This document shows, in pieces, positions 1-9,704 of a stretch of 18,673 nt of DNA (position 1 is the stretch's first letter; each line of letters begins with the position of its first letter). Location of the stretch: the NCBI GenBank assembly GCA_022842065.1, contig JALHQH010000090.1:1-18673 (forward strand), in the 5' to 3' direction. The DNA comes from Caldilineaceae bacterium (GTDB lineage: Bacteria > Chloroflexota > Anaerolineae > Caldilineales > Caldilineaceae). The notes beneath the pieces are model-generated. The model was given only the letters and a program-made list of their open reading frames with translations. It was not told where the DNA came from and did not search any database. The position numbers and the translations under genes are program-made.

Positions 1-3000
1 GTCACATTGTCGAGCTTGATCGCCACCTCCTTGAGCGTTGCGCCTGCCTCAGCGGCGACGGTGACACTCACCGCGTTATTCGCCGCCACAAAGCTGCCGG
101 CGGTCGGGTTGACGATGACGGCGAGGGGTGCGCCGGGGGCTGCGGCGGCTGCTACGCCACGGTTCATGGTCTGACTGTCCACTGCTGCCGCGACTGTCGC
201 TGTCGCAGCTTGCGCACAGCGGCCAAAGGCATCACACGCACTGGCATTGGCGGCTGGGTTGGGACTCGTCGTCCAGAGGGTGTAGGAGATGGCCAGCCCG
301 GTGCGCAAGGTCAGATCCGGGAAGAGCGCTTGCAGCGCGGGGATGCTTTCAAACGAACGGACGGGTTCGGCCAGGCCGAGGCCAGGGCAGGTAAAGCTGC
401 TTTCGTCCAGATTCCGGTCCTGCACCCCACAGACGAATTGCACCGCATGACGCAGCGTATCATCCGCGGTATCGGTGTAGGTCGCCCCGGTCGCGGTCGC
501 CGTCATGACCACGCGCGGGTCACGGGTGTCGATCATGCCGCGCCAGAGGCCGGAGGTAATGCTCACGTTGCCGAGCAGGTCCGTGCCACGTAGGTCAATC
601 TGGTAAACATTCTCCAACCCGGCTGGAATGGCAACACGCCACGTGGTTTGCGCCACACCCGCGCCGCGTTGGGCCAGCGTGACTGGCGTCCAGGTCCGGT
701 TGAGTTGCGCTTCGGCCTCGGTGCTGGTAATGTTGCTGGGCAGCGCCGCAATCTGCTCAATCGGCGTAAAGGCGATCTCTGCTTTGTCGAGGCCGATAGT
801 GCTGTTGGTGTCACTGATGACGCCGCCGATAGTGATGGTCTGCGTGATCGTCTCGCGTGTACTGTCGCTGAGGCTGAGATTGGCGACCGGGCCGGTGGCA
901 TCCAGATGCACAAGGATTGGCGTGGCGATCCCACGGTTGCCCGCGTTGTCGTCGGCCTGCACCGTCACCGTGTAGCTGCCGGTCGGGTCATAGAGGCTGG
1001 GATCGAGCAGGTAGTTGATGGACCAACTGCCGCTAGTGGCGGGGATCACCTGTTCGCTCTGGGCGATGCCTACCTTGCTCTGTTGGTGCAAGCGCATTCG
1101 CACCGACCCCGGCTTGACACCAGCAGGGTTGTCGTCGATGGTGCCGCGCATGGTTACTTGCCATTGACCATTGGCCGCTCTGGTCGGCTTAATGGACTCC
1201 GGCTGTGCATCAATCCGCAGCACCGGGCCGGTGGTGTCGATGCGCAGTCGTCGAATGCTACCCGAAGTGACATCGCCGACATTGCCTACGCCATCCGTTG
1301 CACGCACGCGCACATTGACATCGCCGCTGAGACCGGCCAGCGAGAAGCTCCAACTCTCCAGACCAGTGGCCGGCTGCCACGGGCCATTGTTGATACTCAC
1401 CTCAACCAGGCCAACACCGGCGCCGTTGTCGATGGCGGTGCCACCGATTACCTGATCAGGGCCGATGACTGCGTTATCGGCAACGGTCGTGATGCTCGCC
1501 AGCGGACGTTCGTTATCGAGAATCAGCTTCAGCTCATTGCCGGCTGTGAGCCGCCCGCCGCGTGGGTCTTGTTGGCGTACCGTGAGCTTGCCCCACTGTA
1601 GATTGGCACCATCGGTGCCGGCGGCGCTTGCCACACAGTAGGATTGCGTGGTGCGATTCATCAATGCTTGCACACTGTTCTGGTTCAGGGTTGCCGGAAA
1701 GATCTGGAGCTGATCAATCACCCCGGTCAGCAGCGCCAGGGTATTGTTGCGGCTCTTGCCCACAAACAGATCCGGTGCGCCGGTCAGGCTGAGATTCGCC
1801 GTACCGTTGACACCGAACACCGTCGCGCCGTCGACATAGCCTTCGACACGGCCGGTGATGTGGTTGCGGCTAACGGCAATAAAGTGCCACTGGTCGTCAT
1901 CGACGCGCACCCCGCCCAGGCTATTGACTCCCGGTGCCGTAAGCGCCAACTGGCCGTTGTTGAGCCAGATGTGGAAGCCGGCGTTCTGCCCAATGCCGCC
2001 GTCGATCAGCATCAGTTGCGCATTGCGGCGCGGCATTTTCAGCCAGAAAGCAATCGTGAAGTCATTCTGCACCGGGCGGTTGAAGCGTAAGCCGTCGTTG
2101 CTGCCGTCGAAGCGCACTGCATAGTCGGAGAGCGGTGCATTCGGCGCGCCGGCCAGCCCTGCCGCCGGACAGGTGGTTGCCCCCCCCTCACAGGTGGCGT
2201 TGAAATCCCGGCCTGAAGCATCGGCGAAGCTCGTCGCGCCTGGCAGTTCTTCAAAACGCAGTTCCGTCACGGCCACCGATTGGGGGGCGGGACAGGCCAG
2301 TGCGCCGCTGGCATAAGTGCTGCCGGCGGCCAACACAAAGGGCGCCGCCCCTGCCGTTAGCGGTGTCAGGTCGCTCAGATCGGATTGCAGTGGATAGCTG
2401 CTCAGATTTGGCACATCATACCAGCCGACCAGCCAGCCACGCGTGACCGGATGATAGACGGCGAAGCCCTGTTCCAACCCGCTGCCAAAGTCGCGGGTGC
2501 CAAGTGGGGTGAGGTTGGTGAGACTTGGATAGAGGACCACCCGGCCGGTTGCATTGGTGCTGCGGATGTAGCTCATGAGCCAGCGTCTATTCGTCGGGTC
2601 ATAGGCCAACTTTGGGCCATAGTCCGGCAGCAGGCTGGTGGTCGCCGTGGCGTCGTTGACGAGCAGCGTCCAGTCGCCGAGCGCGCTCCCGTCGGGATTG
2701 AAGTCGCCATAATAGACATCGGCGGTCGTCAGTTGCTTCCAAAGCAGCCGGTAGCGGTTGCCCACCCAGGCGAGATCAAGCGAAAGGCGGGCACCGGCGA
2801 CGGGTATGGCCACGGTCGCCGCCGTCCGGGCGCTGTTGCCGATCGCGTTGCCGGCGCGGTCAAAGGCTTGGGTCACGATCCAGGTTGCGGTATCGAGGGT
2901 TGCACCCTGGCGGGGGACGACTTCGTAGGCGACCAGGAAGCCGTCGCCGTTGCTCGCCACCACAGGATGACGCATTTCCAGCTTAAAGATCGTCGACACT

Positions 3001-6000
3001 GGCGGGCGGGGGAAGGTGACATTGCTTTGCCGCACGCCATCGGCGTTGAGCAACGCGCCGGCAACAAGAATGTCGTCCTTGACCGGCACGGTGACGTTGA
3101 CCTCGATCGTGTGGCCGGCACCGCTAAAGCTGAGGGTTTCATTGGTGCGGGCCTGGAGCGGGGAAAGGGCAAGATTGCCGACGGCCTCATCGACGCCGCC
3201 GCCGTCCGATTCCCAAACATAGAGCGGAAAGTTATCGCAGAAAGTAAAGGTCAGGGGGAAGCCAAAGGCATTGGGGCCGCGCTGATCACCGGCGCGCATA
3301 TCATTCGTGCCGCCGGCTGTGTCCCAGCGCCAGATCTGGTTCTGGCTGCTGGTGCTACCACGGGTGAGGAATGGCTCAATGCCATTGTTCACATCAGCTG
3401 CGGCGGCAACCACTTTGAGCGAGTGAATGGTGAGGGTGTTGCAGAGATCCTCGCGCTCCCAGGCCGCCAGTATCGTGCCGTTGGTGTTACTAGCCAGCGC
3501 AGGGGCTGATTGGCCGCGCAGAGAGTAGCTGCTGCCCGTATTGTTGCTGTTCTCCAAGATCGTCGCCGCGCCACTACTGAGGTTGTAGCTGCGCACGTCG
3601 CCATTGGTCGGCTGCGTGGCATTAGCAACCAAGGAGCCAAGTAGATAACTATCCTGACGGTCGGCGCCGGCGGCAGTCAGGCTGCTGTTGCGGGCGCTGA
3701 AGGGGGCCGTAAAGCCGCCCAGTGCTGCGCCCGTCGCAACCGGATCGCTTACCCAGCCGGAAGCGCCGCTACGCTGCAGCCGCGTGCGCGCACTGCTCAA
3801 CAGGTCAAGTGGCTGGAGGTTGGGGCCACCGCGCACGATGAAGTTGATGCTCTGCGTCACAGTTTGGCTGGTGCTAAACGTCAAGGGGTTGAAGCCCAAC
3901 GCCAGCGGTAGCAGGGTGAAGCCTTGATCGGAGAGCGTCGTTACATCCAGCACACCAGGTTCAACCGGCACACTGGCGACAACCGTGCTGGTGTAGTAGA
4001 GGCGGGTATCCGGGCGCACATAGCCGTTGAGGGCGTTGCTCTCCACAAAGACGGCCAGCGGCGGTGTGTTGACCACCTGCGGATGGTAAGGCACGCCCAG
4101 CCGGTCGCGCTGCAACGCCGGGTCGGGGTTGGCGGCCAGCTCCTTTTCCGCCTGGTCGCTGACGCCGTCGTCGTCGCTATCGGCGCGCAAGGGATTGGAT
4201 GCAACCCAGATCGTCTGCACCGGCCCACTGTCGATTGTCACCTGCCAGCCGCCGTCCCAGGTGCTGGTGGGATTGCCAGTGGCGTCGGCCTGCTGTCGGC
4301 GCACCTCCACACCATCGGCCAACCCGTCATTGTCACTGTCAGCGATGGCGGGGTTGGTGTTGTATTGCGCCTCTTGTTTGTCGGTGAGGCCGTCGTTGTC
4401 GGTGTCGCGCTGGATGGGGGAGTAGGGAATGCCGGCCACCCGCTGTTCTAACTCGAAGCGGTCACTCAAGCCGTCGCCGTCGCTATCCCACAGGGTGTCG
4501 TTGGGGTCGGCGCCGTTGTAGACGGGGCCGCGCAGACCATCGCCGTCGGCATCGCGCAGCGACGGGAAGCGCGCGTCCCACGTTTGGCCGATGCCGCTGT
4601 CGCTTTTGTTGCCCAATGCCACAAAGCCAGCCAGGGTAGGCGGGAAGACATCGTACTTGATGACGGTGAGCGGCGTGGTATTCGTACTCTCAAATTCACG
4701 GGTACGGCAGATCGGCGTAGGAATGATGATCGGACCATACGGAATCGGCATGAGCCAACATTCATAGGCGGGTACGGCAAAGTTCATGGTGATGCTGAAA
4801 GGGACTGTGCTGTTGATACCCTGCATCAATGGCAGTCCCGTCAATGGGGGTGGGGTGATGCCGGCGACGCCGCGATACATGGGGGTCGCCACATATTTGT
4901 GATCTTCGCGCACATCCTGCCAGGCGCCCGCCATCTGGTTGAGATCGACAGGAACAGGGGCGGCCGCGCCTCTGCTCAAGCCATACTGGAAGGTGCTGGC
5001 GCGCAGGTTATCGGGTGAGAAGAAATAGAGATAGCCGTTAATATAGAGACCGGCGCTGGGGTCGGGGTCTTTGTGGACGACCGTGGTCGTGATCGGCAGG
5101 CTAAGGCTCAAGGTGTTGGCCGGCACATAGCCTTTGCTGGGATCAGCCAGGGCAATGGCAGGCGCGCCGGTCACCATCAGGTCCGAACGACTGGTGTCGA
5201 TCATCGGTTCGTAGTTGTAGAGGAAGTAGGCGATCACCTTGGTGGCGGCGGTCGTGACCGTGAAACAGGCACCGCCCAGGAGGGGCGCGTTGCGCAGTTC
5301 CTTTACCCCTAACTCGCAAGTCAGGGTGAGGATAAAGTCGATCAAGGTGAGAATACCCACGATGATTGCGCCAGCGATCGACGAACTGAGTGCGACCAAG
5401 AGGACGGCAATCACGGTAGCCGCGACCGCCTCGGCAAACGCTTTATTGAGTTCAGGGCTGCCGGCACCATAACCGGCCGTGGCAGCGCCGTAGATAAAGA
5501 AGCCCCAAATCACGGCCACTGAGACAGCGAGACCGACTGCCCCGGCAATCTTTCCGATTCGGCTAGTTAAGTTGAACGTTGTCACCAATTTGGTGAATGA
5601 CGCCGTTTTATTTCCGGCATTGTAGAACGACACGATGGTCATAGCAGGCAGCACGACCGAGACCCCGGTCATGATCGTTGCCGACATGACACCTAGTACA
5701 GTGCGCGCGGTCGGATCAACTGGACTTAAGGCGACCGCCTGCGCAATCACTTGGATGATGCCGCCCACGATTCCAGCTAAACCATAGATTGCCATTTTTT
5801 TAGGCAGCTTAAAAACCGGGTCTAATTTACTGTTTGTTGGGACGCTATCACCAGCCTTTGCGCCTAGCGCGTCAATTTTCGCATTGAGCTTCTTTAAATC
5901 CTTGCCTGCTTCAGCAATCGAGGCTTTGATGAGTGCCGCCCATGATGTGTCGCCTCGATTGGGCCGAGACGTAGCGCCGATCAACAACCGCTCGTAGGAT

Positions 6001-9000
6001 TGCCTTGCCAATAGTGGCACCGTCGCAAGACTATTGATCACTGCACGCACGGCGGTGGCCGTCGTTGATTCACCCTCTTGCGAATAGCGGCTGGAAACGA
6101 TAGTGGCGCCCTCTTGGACCTGCGCAGCGTAACCTGCACTTAGGCTGGCGAAGAAGAGTATGGCAAAGGCCATGCGTCCCAGCACAAGGTCTGGATCATC
6201 GTCGTCAGGTTCAGCCGGCAGGGTGGCATAACGCTTGGCAAATTCACTCGCATATTCGTCGCTGGTGCAAGGACGCCAGGTGACGCTGCCGGCGCTTGCC
6301 CCACAATAGGCTGCCCATTTGATGGTGGCTGTCACGCCCACCGCGACTGTGCGATCTGGGCCGGGGGCCATGTCTAGCGTCAGGTTGGCACCGTTCTGGG
6401 CAGCGTGGCCTTGGCCTGCGGTTAGATGATCGAGGCCCACGGCACGCGCTGCGCTCTCTTGCGCAAAGAAGAGCAGTGGCTTAATCGCATTGTCGGCCAA
6501 CACCGGCGTCTTAAAGGCGCTGTCGAGGGTTTTGACCGTTTCGGTCATGGTGGTGGCTGCCACGGCTTCATCAAGTGTGGTGTAGTTGTGGGTCACCACT
6601 TGTAGGATGTTGGGGAGGTCAAAGCGTTGGGCAGTGCTGGGGTTGTTATCACGATCAAAACGCGTAGCCAGGTCAGCTACTTTCAGATCGCGCTGACCGT
6701 CATTGTTCAGGTCGCGTGGGCGAGTGAGGTGCTCTTCGAGTACATAGGCCAGCCCCCAGAGCGCTTCATCGTCCTTCTTGTTGGGATCGACCGCTGGGTC
6801 TTCATAGACGATGGCCATGCTGGTGCCGTGGTCTTCATTGACGGTCAGGCCAGTCAGCGTCCAGGTGTCATAGTAGCTGTGGATCGCGGTCGGCTGGTTG
6901 TAGCGATAGCCATTGCCGTCGCCGGCCCGTTGACAGCCCTGCGCGGCGGCATCGGGCGCGTCTAGATCGCAGGGTAGATCGACCAACGCCTGCACCACCC
7001 AGGCCAGGCGGACGCTGTGCGGTGTCGTCCAACTGCCCGTCGGTTTGTAGCGCATCTGACCGCTAAAGGCCACCCGTTCGCCGGTTTGGGCGTCAGTGAC
7101 GATAGCAAGCGGGACGTAAGCCACTTTGGTGGCACCATCGGCGGTAAAATCGTTGACTGAAATGTTAAAGGGGGTCAACTCGGCTTGGCTGGGCAGATTG
7201 GCGCTGCTGTTGGGAATGCGGATCTCCAACATCGGGACGAGCTTCATGTCGCCGTTCGTTTCGCTGGCGTCGGCGGCGCGGCCCTGGCTAGTGGCGACAT
7301 CGGCATAGGTTTTGCCGTCCACATCGCGCACCTGGGCTTCGCTGTCCTGGGGCCAATCGAGTACATTGTAGGCAAACCAAAGATTTTTCGGGTCACTAGG
7401 GCGGAGCTGAAACTCGACAAAGGTCGGTTTGTCGGCAGTCAAGTTGCGCAACGTTAGTTGCAGCGGTGCCGCTTCACTGTAGGTCGCGCCACCTTTGGCA
7501 TAAGGTGCCAGATCCACGCGATCAGGTACATTGTCGTTATCATTGTCGGGGTCAAAGAGATCGGGCAGCGTGTCGCCGTCGGTGTTAAGCGGGCTGGGAC
7601 GCAGATTGCCTGCCGCATCAAGCCCCCACTCCAACAGGTCGGGCTGACCGTCGCCATTGCTGTCAGTCACGGTCGGATCGGTGTACCAGGTCTGCCCGCC
7701 AAACGGGAAGCCACGCACCTCAATCTCATCAGTAAGCGCATCGTTGTCCGTGTCAGAGATGATTTCGCTGGTGCCGATGCGGAGTTCGGTAAAGTCGGTC
7801 AGGCGGTCGCCATCGGTGTCTGTCCCGGGGTCGGTGAGTTGGGCTAAAGGCGCGATCTGGCGACTAGTTTCCAGCGTCGGCGCTTTCATCGCCACTCGCT
7901 GGTCGCCAGTCTCGAGTCTCTGCTCTCCGATCGCCAACGGGTTCTGATGCGGGTCAAATTCACGCGGCGGGAGCATGGCGGTGCGCAGGTCGCGCACGTC
8001 GTCGGCCGCGCGCGCTTCTGCTGCCTGGGCGGCGGCTTTGGCGGTGTGCGCATCAAAGAAGCGCACCTGGGTTGTCGTCGTTAGAAGGGGGCCGACAATC
8101 TGGCTAATAATGACCGCTGTCACCAGGGCAATCTGCACCGTGCGGCTGCGCCGTTGCCTGATGACGGCAAAGGCGGCCACGCTCAAGCTCAAGACCAACC
8201 AGAGGGGTGTGAGATCGGGGAGGCGCGTGGGTAGCACAAGCCAGGCACCCTGCCAGTCGCCGGCGCGCAGCAGCGTCAACAGCGACTGCTGCACGGCACC
8301 ATAGTGGCTAAACGTAACCGTAAGCGCAAGCTGCACCCGCTCTTCCTGCTGCGCGGGAAAGTGCAAGTCCAGCACTTGGCGCACGGGCAGACCATCGGTG
8401 CCGACCCAGAGTTCGCCCGTGCCGGTCATCTCGCGGTAGTAGGCCGGCGCTTCTAAGGCAACGCCGGGTGGCAATTCCCCCTTGGCCCGCAGCGCGGTGA
8501 CCAGTTGCTCGTGTAAATACGCCGCATAGGCGGGGCCGTCGATTGTAAAGCGGTAGCGCGTAAAGCTGACGCCATTGCGCGTCTCGTGTTCGCCTGTCGT
8601 CACCTGGCGAATCGCCGCCAGATAGCCCAGGAAATCACCTTGTGGGGCAAAGCTCTCCGTGATGCTGTCGATCACTTCCCACGGTTGGCTGCCCCGACGG
8701 GCAAAGGTTTTACCCTCCGCCGTGCGGATGCTGACGCCTTGTTCGGCATTGAGGACGCTGCCGCCCTCTGACCAAAGGGTCAGTGCTATGGTCTGGTCGC
8801 GTAGATTATTCTGCCCTTCCAGATAGAATGCTTCGGCGCGGCTGGTGCGTCCCACATTGCCGAGGCTGGCGACCGGGATCGTTTTCTGCGTTACATCGCT
8901 GGTGAAGTGATATGACCCGGCCGCCTGGGCCTTTTCCCACGCGGCGGTCACCGGGTTGGGAGCGCGGAACGGATTAACGACATCGCTGGCTTGCGGGGCG

Positions 9001-9107
9001 AATCGGCCAAGGGCAGCCAACAAGCCAATCGCCACCAGGACGATTGCGATCCGCCAGCCCAGCCGGCGGTGTGTGTGGGGGGGGAGCGGTGATGCTGATA
9101 TTGTCAT
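1..9107 (-). CDS. Giant multi-domain surface protein (TSP3, LamG, Ig-like), 3'-truncated by window edge
   Basis: One open frame runs from ATG at 9107 to base 1 without a stop (3035 full codons visible; the C-terminus lies outside). I checked the frame at about 9107, 7619, 6710, 5795, 4493, 3215, 2108 and 5. Domains by residue: hydrophobic anchor 18-34; LppX/LolA-like extracytoplasmic domain about 50-290 (LWVGTDGLPVRQ near 236); membrane helices about 299-316 and 322-341; thrombospondin type-3 calcium repeats about 427-533 (TDGDRLTD, DSNGDGQPD); central membrane block about 1105-1260; second TSP3 cluster about 1521-1661 (DSDGDGLSD, DSDNDGLAD, DSDDDGVSD); propeller-like repeats about 1860-2240; LamG/ConA-like 2281-2486 (VRFDGSNDGL, FTIAFWLKM); then Ig-like modules. 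An in-frame TAA at 9126-9128 makes ATG 9107 the first start; the ribosome site is weak (AGAAAG). A calcium-dependent adhesin or envelope scaffold is an inference. Long plus-strand frames here are antisense shadows. Confidence 0.93.
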   Translation of the reverse strand, partial: MTISASPLPPHTHRRLGWRIAIVLVAIGLLAALGRFAPQASDVVNPFRAPNPVTAAWEKAQAAGSYHFTSDVTQKTIPVASLGNVGRTSRAEAFYLEGQNNLRDQTIALTLWSEGGSVLNAEQGVSIRTAEGKTFARRGSQPWEVIDSITESFAPQGDFLGYLAAIRQVTTGEHETRNGVSFTRYRFTIDGPAYAAYLHEQLVTALRAKGELPPGVALEAPAYYREMTGTGELWVGTDGLPVRQVLDLHFPAQQEERVQLALTVTFSHYGAVQQSLLTLLRAGDWQGAWLVLPTRLPDLTPLWLVLSLSVAAFAVIRQRRSRTVQIALVTAVIISQIVGPLLTTTTQVRFFDAHTAKAAAQAAEARAADDVRDLRTAMLPPREFDPHQNPLAIGEQRLETGDQRVAMKAPTLETSRQIAPLAQLTDPGTDTDGDRLTDFTELRIGTSEIISDTDNDALTDEIEVRGFPFGGQTWYTDPTVTDSNGDGQPDLLEWGLDAAGNLRPSPLNTDGDTLPDLFDPDNDNDNVPDRVDLAPYAKGGATYSEAAPLQLTLRNLTADKPTFVEFQLRPSDPKNLWFAYNVLDWPQDSEAQVRDVDGKTYADVATSQGRAADASETNGDMKLVPMLEIRIPNSSANLPSQAELTPFNISVNDFTADGATKVAYVPLAIVTDAQTGERVAFSGQMRYKPTGSWTTPHSVRLAWVVQALVDLPCDLDAPDAAAQGCQRAGDGNGYRYNQPTAIHSYYDTWTLTGLTVNEDHGTSMAIVYEDPAVDPNKKDDEALWGLAYVLEEHLTRPRDLNNDGQRDLKVADLATRFDRDNNPSTAQRFDLPNILQVVTHNYTTLDEAVAATTMTETVKTLDSAFKTPVLADNAIKPLLFFAQESAARAVGLDHLTAGQGHAAQNGANLTLDMAPGPDRTVAVGVTATIKWAAYCGASAGSVTWRPCTSDEYASEFAKRYATLPAEPDDDDPDLVLGRMAFAILFFASLSAGYAAQVQEGATIVSSRYSQEGESTTATAVRAVINSLATVPLLARQSYERLLIGATSRPNRGDTSWAALIKASIAEAGKDLKKLNAKIDALGAKAGDSVPTNSKLDPVFKLPKKMAIYGLAGIVGGIIQVIAQAVALSPVDPTARTVLGVMSATIMTGVSVVLPAMTIVSFYNAGNKTASFTKLVTTFNLTSRIGKIAGAVGLAVSVAVIWGFFIYGAATAGYGAGSPELNKAFAEAVAATVIAVLLVALSSSIAGAIIVGILTLIDFILTLTCELGVKELRNAPLLGGACFTVTTAATKVIAYFLYNYEPMIDTSRSDLMVTGAPAIALADPSKGYVPANTLSLSLPITTTVVHKDPDPSAGLYINGYLYFFSPDNLRASTFQYGLSRGAAAPVPVDLNQMAGAWQDVREDHKYVATPMYRGVAGITPPPLTGLPLMQGINSTVPFSITMNFAVPAYECWLMPIPYGPIIIPTPICRTREFESTNTTPLTVIKYDVFPPTLAGFVALGNKSDSGIGQTWDARFPSLRDADGDGLRGPVYNGADPNDTLWDSDGDGLSDRFELEQRVAGIPYSPIQRDTDNDGLTDKQEAQYNTNPAIADSDNDGLADGVEVRRQQADATGNPTSTWDGGWQVTIDSGPVQTIWVASNPLRADSDDDGVSDQAEKELAANPDPALQRDRLGVPYHPQVVNTPPLAVFVESNALNGYVRPDTRLYYTSTVVASVPVEPGVLDVTTLSDQGFTLLPLALGFNPLTFSTSQTVTQSINFIVRGGPNLQPLDLLSSARTRLQRSGASGWVSDPVATGAALGGFTAPFSARNSSLTAAGADRQDSYLLGSLVANATQPTNGDVRSYNLSSGAATILENSNNTGSSYSLRGQSAPALASNTNGTILAAWEREDLCNTLTIHSLKVVAAAADVNNGIEPFLTRGSTSSQNQIWRWDTAGGTNDMRAGDQRGPNAFGFPLTFTFCDNFPLYVWESDGGGVDEAVGNLALSPLQARTNETLSFSGAGHTIEVNVTVPVKDDILVAGALLNADGVRQSNVTFPRPPVSTIFKLEMRHPVVASNGDGFLVAYEVVPRQGATLDTATWIVTQAFDRAGNAIGNSARTAATVAIPVAGARLSLDLAWVGNRYRLLWKQLTTADVYYGDFNPDGSALGDWTLLVNDATATTSLLPDYGPKLAYDPTNRRWLMSYIRSTNATGRVVLYPSLTNLTPLGTRDFGSGLEQGFAVYHPVTRGWLVGWYDVPNLSSYPLQSDLSDLTPLTAGAAPFVLAAGSTYASGALACPAPQSVAVTELRFEELPGATSFADASGRDFNATCEGGATTCPAAGLAGAPNAPLSDYAVRFDGSNDGLRFNRPVQNDFTIAFWLKMPRRNAQLMLIDGGIGQNAGFHIWLNNGQLALTAPGVNSLGGVRVDDDQWHFIAVSRNHITGRVEGYVDGATVFGVNGTANLSLTGAPDLFVGKSRNNTLALLTGVIDQLQIFPATLNQNSVQALMNRTTQSYCVASAAGTDGANLQWGKLTVRQQDPRGGRLTAGNELKLILDNERPLASITTVADNAVIGPDQVIGGTAIDNGAGVGLVEVSINNGPWQPATGLESWSFSLAGLSGDVNVRVRATDGVGNVGDVTSGSIRRLRIDTTGPVLRIDAQPESIKPTRAANGQWQVTMRGTIDDNPAGVKPGSVRMRLHQQSKVGIAQSEQVIPATSGSWSINYLLDPSLYDPTGSYTVTVQADDNAGNRGIATPILVHLDATGPVANLSLSDSTRETITQTITIGGVISDTNSTIGLDKAEIAFTPIEQIAALPSNITSTEAEAQLNRTWTPVTLAQRGAGVAQTTWRVAIPAGLENVYQIDLRGTDLLGNVSITSGLWRGMIDTRDPRVVMTATATGATYTDTADDTLRHAVQFVCGVQDRNLDESSFTCPGLGLAEPVRSFESIPALQALFPDLTLRTGLAISYTLWTTSPNPAANASACDAFGRCAQAATATVAAAVDSQTMNRGVAAAAAPGAPLAVIVNPTAGSFVAANNAVSVTVAAEAGATLKEVAIKLDNV

Positions 9108-9223
9108 AGGTGTTTCTTTCTGTGGTTACAATCGATCACGGTGCGGGCGCATCAACTAGGCTACCCAGTCCTGCGATGGCCCCTGGCATCCAAGCCGGGC
9201 AACCACTTGCCTTGGCTTGTTTT
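9108..9223 (-). other. 5' leader of the giant gene
   Basis: About 110 nt separate the inferred transcription start (near 9217) from ATG 9107. No additional gene is visible here. The leader begins with the strong hairpin at 9191-9219, and a stop in the frame of the giant gene lies at 9126-9128. Confidence 0.5.
9191..9219 (-). promoter_or_regulatory. Stem-loop at the 5' end of the giant-gene leader
   Basis: CAAGCC (9191-9196) pairs with GGCTTG (9214-9219), and inside it GGCAA (9198-9202) pairs with TTGCC (9207-9211) around a 4-nt loop. That gives 11 base pairs with one small internal loop. If transcription starts about 7 nt after the TATACT at 9224-9229, the hairpin sits at the very 5' end of the mRNA, where such structures are known to slow decay. 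The stabilising role is an inference. Confidence 0.5.
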
Positions 9224-9290
9224 AGTATAACGTGCGCGCGTCATAAAAAAGGGCAAACATCGTCATAAAACGAGCCACTGATCGTCATAA
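9224..9290 (-). promoter_or_regulatory. SARP-type promoter/operator of the giant gene
   Basis: Read on the minus strand, three TTATGAC heptamers occur at 9290-9284, 9268-9262 and 9246-9240, exactly 22 bp apart. Each is followed by G. Nine nt after the last TTATGACG comes TATACT (9229-9224), a good -10 box. There is no separate -35 box; the repeats occupy that position. Direct heptamers at 11- or 22-bp spacing placed just upstream of a -10 are the known binding pattern of SARP/BTAD activators. The regulator starting at 9913 is the obvious candidate ligand. Confidence 0.75.
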
Positions 9291-9375
9291 CGTCGCGCCG
9301 CGTGCCCTTGATAAAAAACGAAGCGCGAGTCGTGTCATCCGTTATTCGTCCCAGCAAAATTTCGGTAACGCTGCA

Positions 9376-9624
9376 CTAGCGACCAGGCGTGGGCACGGTC
9401 AGATCGTCTGTGGGCGTGCCCTGGGTTTCGTATTGCAGAAACGCCAATAAACTCGCGACATCGCCAAAGATAACGGTGCTGCCCGTCTGCACACAGTGGG
9501 CGGATGCACGCCAGCAGCCGGCTTCATTGCTTTGCCAAAAACGTACCAGATAGGAGCGGTACTGGCCGGCCGGTAGTGTGGCCCGTGGTGCGCTCGGCAG
9601 TGCCTCTGTGGGTAACATCATCAT
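9376..9624 (-). CDS. Small conserved-type protein, 82 aa, function unknown
   Basis: I choose ATG 9624 because AAAGGAA lies about 9 nt upstream of it; the frame is also open to a TTG at 9666, which has no such site. The product begins MMML and has a compact core of about 50 residues (YRSYLVRFWQS, then WRASAHCVQTG, then FGDVASLLAFLQ). This layout, a short beta-rich stretch followed by an amphipathic helix, matches small proteins I associate with large BTAD regulators in Chloroflexota, but I know no function for them. There is no signal peptide, so it is probably cytoplasmic. It has its own promoter with the same operator as the giant gene, which argues that it is a real, co-regulated gene. Confidence 0.75.
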   Translation of the reverse strand: MMMLPTEALPSAPRATLPAGQYRSYLVRFWQSNEAGCWRASAHCVQTGSTVIFGDVASLLAFLQYETQGTPTDDLTVPTPGR

Positions 9625-9704
9625 TGCAGTTTTCCTTTCGGCAGATCGTGGTCGGTGCCTGGTCAAATGGTCAGTCGGCTGATGCCTTGCGCGCTGCTCT
9701 GTTC

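Noticed and set aside
648..3509. Long plus-strand frames at 648-1601 and 2385-3509
   Set aside because: They lie antisense to the giant frame, whose minus-strand translation shows clear domains; their own translations resemble no protein and are typical GC-rich shadows.
9311..9338. Possible intrinsic terminator of the 82-aa gene (ACGA/TCGT stem with a T6 run on the minus strand)
   Set aside because: Only four base pairs can form before mismatches, too weak to call.
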